NCBI GenBank assembly: GCA_900765115.1
Contig: CAAFQK010000080.1
Coordinates: 1 to 51,316 of the forward strand
Reading direction: 5' to 3'
From: an uncultured Collinsella sp.
GTDB taxonomy: Bacteria; Actinomycetota; Coriobacteriia; Coriobacteriales; Coriobacteriaceae
DNA: 51,316 bases
Position numbers and translations under genes: made by a program. The notes under the pieces were generated by a model, which saw only the letters and a list, made by a program, of their open reading frames with translations, did not search any database and was not told the DNA's origin. Within the stretch, counting starts at the first letter, position 1, and each line of letters starts with the position of its first letter. This document shows, piece after piece, positions 1-7,424 of the stretch.

Positions 1-70
1 CCTTCCATTCGTCACCTTCATTACTCCAACGACGAATTCTAGGCGGTGTCCCCTCCCTTTCAAGAAAGAG

Positions 71-96
71 AAGAGGCGGGGCATGCCCCGCCTCTT
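71..96. terminator. perfect 26-bp palindrome, likely terminator
   Basis: A perfect 26-bp GC-rich palindrome. Read on the minus strand it is followed by a pyrimidine-rich stretch (CTCTTTCTTG), so it could end minus-strand transcripts such as that of the hydrolase at 254-1051. The first 253 bases hold no gene I can support. Confidence 0.5.
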
Positions 97-253
97 ACAC
101 CACATCTCTGCGCGCTACCGGCACGTGAATGCTGTTACATTTTTATGAGTTGGCAGACGGCGCGATTGAAGCCGCAAACGTAAGGTTTTGAGCGCATTTG
201 TTAACACGGCCAAAACGTTTGCGGATGAAGCCTGTTTTGTTTTTTTGCAGCTG

Positions 254-1051
254 CTAGAACCCCAGGATGCCACGGACAGTCTGGGCAGCCGCTGCCGGGC
301 GATCGCGCAGGCCGTTGTGCGCGCCGGGAACCATTGCGAGTGGACAGTCCAAAAGCTCAGCCGCTATCCTCGTTCCCGCCTCGCGAGGCGTGCCAATCGA
401 GAGCTCGCCCAAAAGCACGGCGGCTACCGTTTTCGACGCGCGAACGCTATCCCAATCGGGAACGCAGGTCATAGTAATCCCGTATTCGTTCGCCATGAAA
501 CTGCGGCCGTTGCGCAGGGCATGCTTGGCTTCTGCCTCGGTTAACTTGGGAGCCTCAGGATCCGAATCGCCGATGGCGCCCAGGAAGGCCCTCAATGCCC
601 TGGAGACCTTTCCCGCGGCGATCATCTCGAGCAAAACCGGGGCCGCGCCCAGGCCGGCGCCCTCATCCGTCACGGCGGGTTCATGCAGAATCGCACGCGA
701 GATTATGGCGGGGTTGGCACGGAGAAGCTCCAGGGCCACCAACGTACCGGCACTGTGCGCGAGCACGTTTGCCGGAGCGCCAATATGCTCGATAACAGCC
801 TGCAGGTCGGCGGCCTGGACGGCGAGGTCGTAGCGTCCGTCTGCAGCGTCGCCGCTCTCGCCGCAACCGCGGCGGTCGTAGGCAATGACGCGACAGTCGC
901 GGGCGAGCTCGCGGGCGATGGCGTCAAAAAAGACGCCGTCGACGCACGCACCGTGCACGCACACCAAGGCGGGTGCATCGGACGATACAACCGGGCCGGC
1001 ATACTCGCGGCAGGCGATCGTGGTGCCCGCATTCTCGACCGTAAAATCCAT
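254..1051 (-). CDS. alpha/beta hydrolase
   Basis: A 265-residue soluble protein of the alpha/beta hydrolase fold. The oxyanion-hole HG lies at residues 33-34. The nucleophile elbow reads A-H-S-A-G, with Ser100 as the likely nucleophile; the first position is Ala instead of the usual Gly. His245 in PGAHNG near the C-terminus fits the catalytic His. The length is typical for the esterase/lactonase-like members. No signal peptide is visible, so it is probably cytoplasmic. The start ATG is at 1051. It is transcribed away from the radical SAM gene, with about 220 bases between them. The substrate cannot be read from the sequence. Confidence 0.85.
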   Translation of the reverse strand: MDFTVENAGTTIACREYAGPVVSSDAPALVCVHGACVDGVFFDAIARELARDCRVIAYDRRGCGESGDAADGRYDLAVQAADLQAVIEHIGAPANVLAHSAGTLVALELLRANPAIISRAILHEPAVTDEGAGLGAAPVLLEMIAAGKVSRALRAFLGAIGDSDPEAPKLTEAEAKHALRNGRSFMANEYGITMTCVPDWDSVRASKTVAAVLLGELSIGTPREAGTRIAAELLDCPLAMVPGAHNGLRDRPAAAAQTVRGILGF

Positions 1052-1270
1052 ACTGTGTTCCCATCGTCAACGCCCATCCAGTTACACGTCGGTACGGCTA
1101 GATGGACCCGCATTGCCTTACGCCTTGTTAACAGATTAACTGTACCCGACCCGAGGCTTTTCATGGCACGGCATAATGAGCGACGTTAAAAAACGAAACT
1201 TGTAAAGCAAGAGCCCGCACCTTGCTTTGGAGCCGATGCTATGCTTAGGCACAATTGTCTTGAGGAGCAT

Positions 1271-2053
1271 ATGCCTATGTCTACGTTTTTGAATGCCAGC
1301 CCCATCTTTGGGCCCGTCCGCAGCCGTCGTCTCGGCCTGTCGCTGGGCGTCAACATGATGCCGGCCAGCGGCAAAATCTGCACGTTCGACTGCATCTACT
1401 GCGAAAACGGCCTCAACGCGGAGCGTCCCTGCCACGAGCCGTATAACACAGCCGACATGGTGCTCGACGCACTCGAGGCCAAGCTGCGCGAAATGGCAGC
1501 CGAAGGCGAGCTCCCCGACGTGATTACGTTTGCCGGCAACGGCGAGCCCACCGCCGCGCCGGAGTTTCCGCAGGCCATTGCCGGCGCCGTCGCACTGCGC
1601 GACGAGCTCGCCCCGAACAGCAAGATCGCCGTGCTCTCCAACGGCACGCGCGCCGACCGCCCCGAGGTACACGATGCGCTCATGATGGTCGACGACAATA
1701 TCCTTAAGCTCGACACGGTCGATCCAGCGTTTATCCAGCTGCTCGACCAGCCCGTCGGCCCGTACGACGTTGAACATCAGATCGAGACGTTCGCAAGCTT
1801 TGACGGCCACGTCATTATCCAGACGATCTTTTTGACGGGCGAGTACCAGGGTAAGTCCATCGACAATACCGGCGAGGAATACGTTGGTCCTTGGCTCGCA
1901 GCGCTTGAGCGCATTCGCCCGCAGGAAGCAACCATTTACACGGTGGCGCGCGAGACGCCGGTCGCCGGCCTTGCCAAGGCAGCACCCGAGGTGCTCGACG
2001 CCATCGCCGCACGCGTCCAAGCCCTCGGCATCCCCTGCCAGGTGAGCTACTAG
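1271..2053 (+). CDS. radical SAM protein (COG0731-like)
   Basis: About 260 residues. The radical SAM cluster motif C-x3-C-x2-C lies at Cys37, Cys41 and Cys44 (CTFDCIYC), followed by a GNGEP motif that fits the SAM-binding GGE-like strand. The N-terminus (SPIFGPVRSRRLG) is typical of the COG0731 group of Fe-S oxidoreductases. ATG 1271 was chosen over ATG 1241 because GAGGAG lies at 1262-1267; ATG 1277 is an equally good alternative with better spacing. The substrate of this group is not known. The gene is monocistronic; an 8-bp inverted repeat (AAAGCAAG/CTTGCTTT, about 1205-1229) lies just upstream. Confidence 0.85.
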   Translation: MPMSTFLNASPIFGPVRSRRLGLSLGVNMMPASGKICTFDCIYCENGLNAERPCHEPYNTADMVLDALEAKLREMAAEGELPDVITFAGNGEPTAAPEFPQAIAGAVALRDELAPNSKIAVLSNGTRADRPEVHDALMMVDDNILKLDTVDPAFIQLLDQPVGPYDVEHQIETFASFDGHVIIQTIFLTGEYQGKSIDNTGEEYVGPWLAALERIRPQEATIYTVARETPVAGLAKAAPEVLDAIAARVQALGIPCQVSY

Positions 2054-2101
2054 CACGCAGCCACGATTCAGGCGGCCAGCGCCCCCCCCTCTCACCCCAT
2101 C

Positions 2102-2168
2102 AGTTGCGGTGATATAGTTCCTGTTTATGCCGTTAAACCGCTTAAATCGGAACTATATCACCGCAACT
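2102..2168. repeat. 67-nt palindromic repeat, copy 1
   Basis: Two 20-nt arms (AGTTGCGGTGATATAGTTCC and its exact reverse complement) enclose a 27-nt loop. Copies of exactly the same length lie at 8686-8752 and 33805-33871. All are intergenic. The arms are conserved between copies and the loop is not. Confidence 0.9.
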
Positions 2169-2220
2169 CATATAGGCATGTTAGTGGGCTATACTAGCTG
2201 CGGATGAAAGGAAGTTAGCC

Positions 2221-3108
2221 ATGTTTGACAAGGGACCTGTGCCCGGCCGCAACGACGCTTGCTGGTGCGGCAGCGGCAAAAAATATAAGAAATGTCACAG
2301 CGCCTTCGACGAGCGCCTCGAGCGCCTGTGGGAGGAGGGCTGGGAGGTTCTGCCCCGCACGCTCTACAAGACGCCCGCCGACATCGAGGGCATCAAGCGC
2401 TCCGCCGCCATCAACGTGGGCGTGCTCGACTACGTAGGCGAGCACATCGCCGCGGGCATGACCACCAACCAGATCGACCAGATGATCTACGACTACACCG
2501 TCGAGCACGGTGGCACACCGGCCGACCTCCACTACGAGGGCTACCCAAAGAGCGTGTGCACCTCGATCAACGACGTCGTCTGCCACGGCATTCCCTGTGA
2601 TACGGACGTGCTGCACGAGGGCGACATCATCAACGTGGACTGCTCCACGATCCTAGACGGCTACTTTAGCGACTCGAGCCGCATGTTCTGCATCGGCGAG
2701 GTCTCGGCCGAGCGCCAGCGCCTGGTCGACGTCACCCGCGCCAGCGTGGAGGCGGGTCTGGCAGCCGTCAAGCCATGGCTGCCACTGTCCGTGATGGCCG
2801 AGGCCGTGCAAAAGACGGTCGAGGACGCCGGCTTTAGCGTGGTGCGCGAGTACGGCGGACACGGCATCGGTAAGGAGTTCCACGAGGACCCGTTTGTGGG
2901 CTTTACCACCGAGGCACCCGATGTGGACACCATCATGGCTCCGGGCATGGTCTTTACCATTGAGCCCATGGTCAATGCCGGAGCGCCCGACATCAAGATT
3001 AGCAAGGGCGATGGCTGGTGTGTGCGCACCAAGGACGGTAGCGATTCGGCTCAGTGCGAGGTACAGCTCGTGGTGACCGAGGACGGTTACGAGCTGCTGA
3101 GCTGGTAG
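2221..3108 (+). CDS. map: methionine aminopeptidase with SEC-C zinc motif
   Basis: A 295-residue type I methionine aminopeptidase, which removes the initiator Met from new proteins at the ribosome. The five metal ligands are all present: Asp140, Asp151, His214 (GGHGIG), Glu248 (FTIEPM) and Glu280 (QCEVQ). His122 matches the substrate-contacting His. The first 30 residues carry a SEC-C type zinc knuckle (Cys14, Cys16, Cys25, His26), an extension found in some bacterial MetAPs and thought to help ribosome association. RBS GAAAGGAAG lies upstream of ATG 2221, with a possible -10 TATACT at 2190-2195. A palindromic repeat precedes the gene and a strong terminator follows it. Confidence 0.96.
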   Translation: MFDKGPVPGRNDACWCGSGKKYKKCHSAFDERLERLWEEGWEVLPRTLYKTPADIEGIKRSAAINVGVLDYVGEHIAAGMTTNQIDQMIYDYTVEHGGTPADLHYEGYPKSVCTSINDVVCHGIPCDTDVLHEGDIINVDCSTILDGYFSDSSRMFCIGEVSAERQRLVDVTRASVEAGLAAVKPWLPLSVMAEAVQKTVEDAGFSVVREYGGHGIGKEFHEDPFVGFTTEAPDVDTIMAPGMVFTIEPMVNAGAPDIKISKGDGWCVRTKDGSDSAQCEVQLVVTEDGYELLSW

Positions 3109-3117
3109 CTGTAGATG

Positions 3118-3168
3118 CGCCGGGCTTCGCGATGGATATGTTAACCATCACGAAGCCCGGCGTTTTTT
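3118..3168 (+). terminator. rho-independent terminator of map
   Basis: A GC-rich stem (CGCCGGGCTTCG... pairing with CGAAGCCCGGCG) is followed directly by TTTTTT. It begins about 10 bases after the map stop codon. Confidence 0.92.
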
Positions 3169-3185
3169 AGCGTTTTGCCTGATAA

Positions 3186-3222
3186 AACCTGCCAAAATAA
3201 ACCTGTTCTTTTTTGGTAGGTT
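3186..3222. repeat. AACCTGCC palindromic repeat, copy 1
   Basis: Inverted repeat with arms AACCTGCCAAAA and TTTTGGTAGGTT around a loop carrying ACCTGTTC. It belongs to a family with further copies at 14893, 18450, 19496 and 50063. This copy lies between map and the dehydrogenase gene. Confidence 0.85.
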
Positions 3223-3240
3223 GAGCGGAGAGGACTGCTT

Positions 3241-4176
3241 GTGAACATTCTGGTTTTGCTGCCCGTCAATGACCGCCATCGCACAATTCTTGAGTCGAGC
3301 GCTCCGGGCGAGGACTTTATCTACACGAGCTCCGACGCCGCCACGCGCAAGCAGGTCGCCGATGCGGACGTGATCTTGGGCAACATCGACCCTGGCATGC
3401 TCACGGCATGCGAGCATCTCCAGCTGTTGCAATTACAGACCGCCGGCTATGACGATTACTTGGCCGCCGGCACCGTGCCAGCCGACGCCAAGCTCTCCTG
3501 CTCGGTGGGCGCCTACGGCCAGGCCGTGAGCGAGCACATGTTTGCCATGGTCCTTTCCATGATGAAGCGCCTGCCCGGCTATCACGACTTGCAGCGCGAG
3601 CATCGCTGGGAGGATTTAGGTCCGGTCACCTCGCTCAAAAACGCCAACGTGCTGGTGCTGGGCGCGGGCGATATCGGCGGCCACTTTGCCACGCTCTGCC
3701 GCAGCATGGGCGCGCACGTCCGCGGTATCAAGCGTCATCCGCTCGTCTACCCCATCGTGTTTGAGGACATGGACGGCATGGACGCCCTCCCCGAGCGCCT
3801 GGCCGAGGCTGACATCGTCGCATCCTTTATGCCCAGCACGCCCGAGACCCGCGGCCTGGCGAACGCCGAGTTCTTCGCCGCGATGAAGCCGGGCGCCTTC
3901 TTTGCCAACGGCGGCCGCGGCGATCTTGTGGTTGCCGACGACTTAGTTGCCGCCCTGGAGTCAGGACATCTTGCCGGCGCCGCGGTCGACGTCACCGACC
4001 CCGAGCCGCTGCCTGAGACAAGCCCGCTGTGGGATGCGCCCAACATGCTCATCACGCCGCACGTCTCCGGCTGGTTCCACCTGGCCGCCACGCTCAACAA
4101 CGTGGTCGATATCGCCGCGGAGAATCTGCGTCACCTGCAGGCCGGCGAGACTTTACGTTGTTGGATCGAGCACTGA
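3241..4176 (+). CDS. D-2-hydroxyacid dehydrogenase (NAD-binding)
   Basis: A 311-residue protein of the D-isomer-specific 2-hydroxyacid dehydrogenase family, which interconverts 2-keto and D-2-hydroxy acids with NAD(P)H. The Rossmann motif GAGDIGG lies at 141-147. The catalytic triad is present: Arg226 (NGGRGD), Glu255 (DPEPLP) and His274 (TPHVSG). Length and domain order (split catalytic domain around the nucleotide domain) are normal. It starts with GTG at 3241, preceded by a GAGAGG Shine-Dalgarno sequence. The exact substrate is unresolved (glyoxylate, hydroxypyruvate, phosphoglycerate-like). A large structured 3' element begins three bases after the stop codon. Confidence 0.9.
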   Translation: MNILVLLPVNDRHRTILESSAPGEDFIYTSSDAATRKQVADADVILGNIDPGMLTACEHLQLLQLQTAGYDDYLAAGTVPADAKLSCSVGAYGQAVSEHMFAMVLSMMKRLPGYHDLQREHRWEDLGPVTSLKNANVLVLGAGDIGGHFATLCRSMGAHVRGIKRHPLVYPIVFEDMDGMDALPERLAEADIVASFMPSTPETRGLANAEFFAAMKPGAFFANGGRGDLVVADDLVAALESGHLAGAAVDVTDPEPLPETSPLWDAPNMLITPHVSGWFHLAATLNNVVDIAAENLRHLQAGETLRCWIEH

Positions 4177-4179
4177 TTT

Positions 4180-4322
4180 GTTCCGGCGTTTTGCCAAACG
4201 CCGGAACCCCTCGACGCTGCGAGCCCGCCAGAGCGGCAATCTGACGTTCAATCGTCGGGCATGGCCAAAAGGCCTATGCCCTCCTCTTTCACGTCACCTT
4301 GCTCGCTCTGGCGGGCTCTCGC
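4180..4322 (+). other. family A structured 3' element, copy 1
   Basis: Hairpin 1 (4180-4207) has the form GTT, 6 variable bases, TTTTGCCAAA, the complementary bases, AAC. A constant CTCGACGCTGC follows. Stem 2 (4221-4235 with 4304-4318, 15 bp plus GCAA/TTGC) encloses constant CAATCTGACGTTCAA and a capped inner stem (GGGCATGGCC, AAAA loop). A second copy at 51220-51316 keeps the constant words and spacing but has different stems. The remaining bases to 4463 show nothing else. Confidence 0.75.
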
Positions 4323-4463
4323 TGACTTTTGTCCGACCTGCGGCATTCTCCCTTTTTGGTGCAATGGGGTCAAGTTGGCTTGCGCCATACCGGTAGTTCT
4401 GTCTGCGACACTCTCGCCAAAGTGATCTCAGACATACACCTAGTGTTTTCGACGCTCCGCTTA

Positions 4464-4646
4464 TTAGAGCCAGTCCGTCTCCTCGTCGTAGCGGTCCGAA
4501 TAGGCGTTACGCTTGAGTTCTTCATCGCTCGTTGGTCGCGCCTTGGACACGTCGACCCCTGAATCGCGGCAAGCAGTGGCGAACAGCTGCGAACCCTGAT
4601 CGATAAGCTCAATCTTGCGCTCGGCCTTCATGTCTTCGGCCTGCAT
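4464..4646 (-). CDS. 60-residue hypothetical protein
   Basis: A short, highly charged, cytoplasmic-looking protein with no recognised domain. Its ATG (4646) directly follows the stop codon of the aminopeptidase gene on the same strand, with no gap, which suggests translational coupling and a joint transcript. The first third (KAERKIELIDQGSQLF) could form a helix. The C-terminus is acidic (YSDRYDEETDWL). No membrane segment or cysteine pair points to a function. The coupling and codon use are the only arguments that it is real. Confidence 0.6.
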   Translation of the reverse strand: MQAEDMKAERKIELIDQGSQLFATACRDSGVDVSKARPTSDEELKRNAYSDRYDEETDWL

Positions 4647-6032
4647 TTACAGCCCCACGCTTTCGGCGCCGTTGATGGTTAGGTTACGCTCGTAGAACGC
4701 GGTGAGAGCGCGGATGGCGTACATCACGTCGCGTACGCCGCCGGTCTCGTAGCTTGAGTGCATGGCCAGCTGCGGCAGGCCCACGTCTACGGCATGCATG
4801 CTCGCCTGCATATTGGACAGATTGCCCAGGGTGGAGCCACCCGCCATATCGCTCTTGTTGGCGAAGGCCTGCGTGGGCACGTCGGCGTCATCGCAAATAG
4901 CCTGGAACACCGCGCGGCTAAAGGCGTCGGTGCAGTAGTGCTGGTTGGCAGCTTCCTTGATGACGATACCGCCGTTGAGCACCACCTGGTTGCGGGCATC
5001 GCACTTCTCGGCGTGGTTGGGGTGCACGGCATGCGCGTTGTCGCAGCTCACGAGCATCGATGCGGCAAGGGCGCGATGATATGACTCGTCGTCAAAGCCG
5101 AGCGACCCGTTAATGCGGCGCAGCGCATCGGCCAAGAAGGTCGACATGGCACCTTGCTTGGTCTCGGAGCCGACCTCCTCGTTATCGAAGCAGCAAAAGA
5201 CCGAGACGTCGTGCGCGTTCTCGGCGCCCAAAAACGCCTGCAGCGAGGTGTAGGCGCAGGCGAGGTCGTCGAGCTTGGGCGTCGAGATGAACTCGTCGGC
5301 CCAGCCCCAAATACGTGCATCCTGACGATTGACCAAGAACAGGTCGCGGCCCAGGATCTGCTCGGGCTCCACATCGAGCTCGTCGGCGATTAGGGCATCG
5401 AAGTCGCCCTGCTTAAGCTCGCCGGCGCTGATGAGCGGGCACAGGTCGACGGCGCGATTGGGCGCAAAGCCCTCGTTGACGCCACGGTTCATATGGATGG
5501 CGAGGCTCGGGATGATAGCGACCTCGCGCTCGGTAGCGAGCAGGCGGCTCTCGATGCGATCGCCCTCGCGCACCAGCACGCGGCCGGCCAGTGCCAGCGG
5601 ACGGTCGAACCAGGTGTAGTCGATCATGCCGCCATAGGCCTCGGTATTCAGGCGCAGCGTCTCACCCGCACCGTCGAGCTCGGGCACAGCCTTGACCTTA
5701 AACGTCGGAGAATCGCTATGCGATGCCGTCAGCTGAAAATGATAGTCGCCGGCGACGCCGTCCTCGCCCCACGTTGCGGCCAAATCCTCGCCCACCTTAA
5801 AGGCGATGACACTCGAGGTATTGCGCTGCGTGTAGTAGCGACCGCCCGGCTCGATATCCCACGCCGCGTTCTCGGGCAGGTAGGTAAAGCCCGTCTCGTC
5901 GAGTTCGGCCATAATGGTCGCCGCCGTATGGAACATGCTGGGGCATGCCTCAATAAAGTCGATGAGGTCGTTGGCGGCCTCGATATCGTCGGCCGTCACG
6001 TGCGCGCGCTCAGGTGTTTCCTGATCCGTCAT
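4647..6032 (-). CDS. apeB: M18 family aminopeptidase
   Basis: A 461-residue zinc aminopeptidase of family M18 (aspartyl aminopeptidase type), a cytosolic tetrahedral peptidase that trims N-terminal residues from peptides. Metal and catalytic residues are visible in ASHSDSP (His105, Asp107), FDNEEVGS, the CDNAHAVHPNH segment, and the C-terminal HSSYETGG. ATG 6032 was chosen over an upstream in-frame start because AAGGGGAG lies just before it; the extra N-terminal 37 residues would be atypical. It is followed without a gap by a 60-residue ORF and is divergent from the Ntn hydrolase gene. The symbol follows family usage; the substrate preference is not shown. Confidence 0.9.
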   Translation of the reverse strand: MTDQETPERAHVTADDIEAANDLIDFIEACPSMFHTAATIMAELDETGFTYLPENAAWDIEPGGRYYTQRNTSSVIAFKVGEDLAATWGEDGVAGDYHFQLTASHSDSPTFKVKAVPELDGAGETLRLNTEAYGGMIDYTWFDRPLALAGRVLVREGDRIESRLLATEREVAIIPSLAIHMNRGVNEGFAPNRAVDLCPLISAGELKQGDFDALIADELDVEPEQILGRDLFLVNRQDARIWGWADEFISTPKLDDLACAYTSLQAFLGAENAHDVSVFCCFDNEEVGSETKQGAMSTFLADALRRINGSLGFDDESYHRALAASMLVSCDNAHAVHPNHAEKCDARNQVVLNGGIVIKEAANQHYCTDAFSRAVFQAICDDADVPTQAFANKSDMAGGSTLGNLSNMQASMHAVDVGLPQLAMHSSYETGGVRDVMYAIRALTAFYERNLTINGAESVGL

Positions 6033-6193
6033 ACTCTCCCCTTTCGCTGGGTTGATGGTCCCCTCCAGCATACCCCGCCGCGCCGGTGCCATGCCTTTCA
6101 TTCCATGGTTAATCCCGTGCCGCTCACCAAGTTGAACCGCCACACCCGCGCACCTTTTGCGACAATTGCGCTAACAGGACGAGAGGAGCCGTC

Positions 6194-7285
6194 ATGAAGC
6201 CACGTAGTATCGTTACCGCCGCTGTTTGCGGCATTGCCGGGGCTGCCGTCGGCCTTGCCGCTGCCGCCGGCGTCATCTACCACAAGCAGATCAAGTCCGC
6301 CGCGTCGCTCAAACGCTTGACCGATTATGCGGATGGCTATGACCTGTACGCGATCGACATCGCCTACGACTACGACCTCGACCGCATCATCGCCGCCGAC
6401 GTGCGCGACGACCAGGCCTACATCGACGCCGTGGTAGCGCAGGTGCTGCCCGGTGTGCCGGCGCATGTTCAGGCTCCGCAGTTTGCCTGCAGCGCCTTTG
6501 CCGCCGTGGACGCCGAAGGCCGCGTGCGCACCGGTCGCAATTACGACTTTAAGGACGACACCTCGGCGCTGCTGGTGCGCAATCACCCACGCGGCGGCTA
6601 TGCCTCCATCGGGTTTACCGCCCTTAACAACCTGGGCGATAACACTCCGCTTGACTCCGTCGCCGGACGCGCCGCCGCACTCATGGGCCCGTTTGCCCAG
6701 CTCGACGGCATCAACGAATGTGGTGTGTCCATTGCCGTACTCACCCTGGATTCCAAACCCTGTGACCAGGACACGCAGCGCCCTGTCATCAATACCTCGC
6801 TCGCCATCCGTCTGGTGCTCGACCGTGCCGCCACCACGCAGGAGGCCGTAGACCTGCTTTCTGCCTACGACATGCACGCCATGGCAGGACGCGATTACCA
6901 CTTCTTTATCAACGACACCGCCGGTGACGCGCGGGTGGTGGAGTGGGATCCGCGCGACCCCGACCGCGCTTTTAAAGCGACTCCTGTACGCCAGGTTACG
7001 AACTTCTACGCCTGCTATGCCGACGAGGTGCTCCCCAACCAAAAGAATGGCGAGCTAGGCCATGGCAAGGAGCGCGCCATCGCAATCGCCGATGTCCTTG
7101 ACGCCCATGTCGGTGCCCAAGACGAGGCAGTCGCTTGGAAGGCCCTACGCGCTGCGGCGCAAGAACCCAATCCGGGAGACATCACCAGCAACACGCAGTG
7201 GTCGGTCGTCTTTGATAACACCGAGCCCGCCGCCGCCATCACGCTGCGCCGTCATTGGGGTGATGTTGACGCCTTCGCCCTGTAA
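6194..7285 (+). CDS. membrane-anchored linear amide C-N hydrolase (Ntn/choloylglycine-like)
   Basis: A 363-residue protein. Residues 5-27 form an Ala/Gly-rich hydrophobic segment (signal anchor or uncleaved signal peptide), so the catalytic domain is probably outside the membrane. The Ntn-hydrolase signature follows: a candidate nucleophile Cys99 in FACSAF, then GRNYDF some 16 residues later, then NECGVSIA. The family includes penicillin V acylases and bile-salt hydrolases, but length and N-terminus differ from classic bile-salt hydrolases, where the Cys is residue 2. Here about 70 residues lie between the anchor and the Cys, so cleavage before Cys99 would be needed if it acts as a true N-terminal nucleophile. 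The substrate is unknown. RBS ACGAGAGGAG precedes ATG 6194. Confidence 0.8.
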   Translation: MKPRSIVTAAVCGIAGAAVGLAAAAGVIYHKQIKSAASLKRLTDYADGYDLYAIDIAYDYDLDRIIAADVRDDQAYIDAVVAQVLPGVPAHVQAPQFACSAFAAVDAEGRVRTGRNYDFKDDTSALLVRNHPRGGYASIGFTALNNLGDNTPLDSVAGRAAALMGPFAQLDGINECGVSIAVLTLDSKPCDQDTQRPVINTSLAIRLVLDRAATTQEAVDLLSAYDMHAMAGRDYHFFINDTAGDARVVEWDPRDPDRAFKATPVRQVTNFYACYADEVLPNQKNGELGHGKERAIAIADVLDAHVGAQDEAVAWKALRAAAQEPNPGDITSNTQWSVVFDNTEPAAAITLRRHWGDVDAFAL

Positions 7286-7352
7286 GGACAGGCGCCCGCA
7301 CGCCTTACGCCTGCTTGACGTTGCTTACATTTCCATACGCTTGAGCTAACAC

Positions 7353-7387
7353 GTTTTACCCCGCATCAACAGTGTGCGGGGGTAAAC
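7353..7387. promoter_or_regulatory. inverted repeat upstream of phosphofructokinase gene
   Basis: GTTTTACCCCGCA pairs with TGCGGGGGTAAAC around a short loop. It lies 37 bases before the pfkA start, between two plus-strand genes. It has no T tract, so it could be an operator or a weak terminator for the upstream gene. Confidence 0.4.
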
Positions 7388-7424
7388 TTATGCGCATGTT
7401 ATAACTTGCCCGGAAGGATTCATC

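Noticed and set aside
1136..2095. 319-codon open frame antisense to the radical SAM gene
   Set aside because: No RBS, and it mirrors a gene with clear radical SAM motifs; long antisense frames are expected at this GC content.
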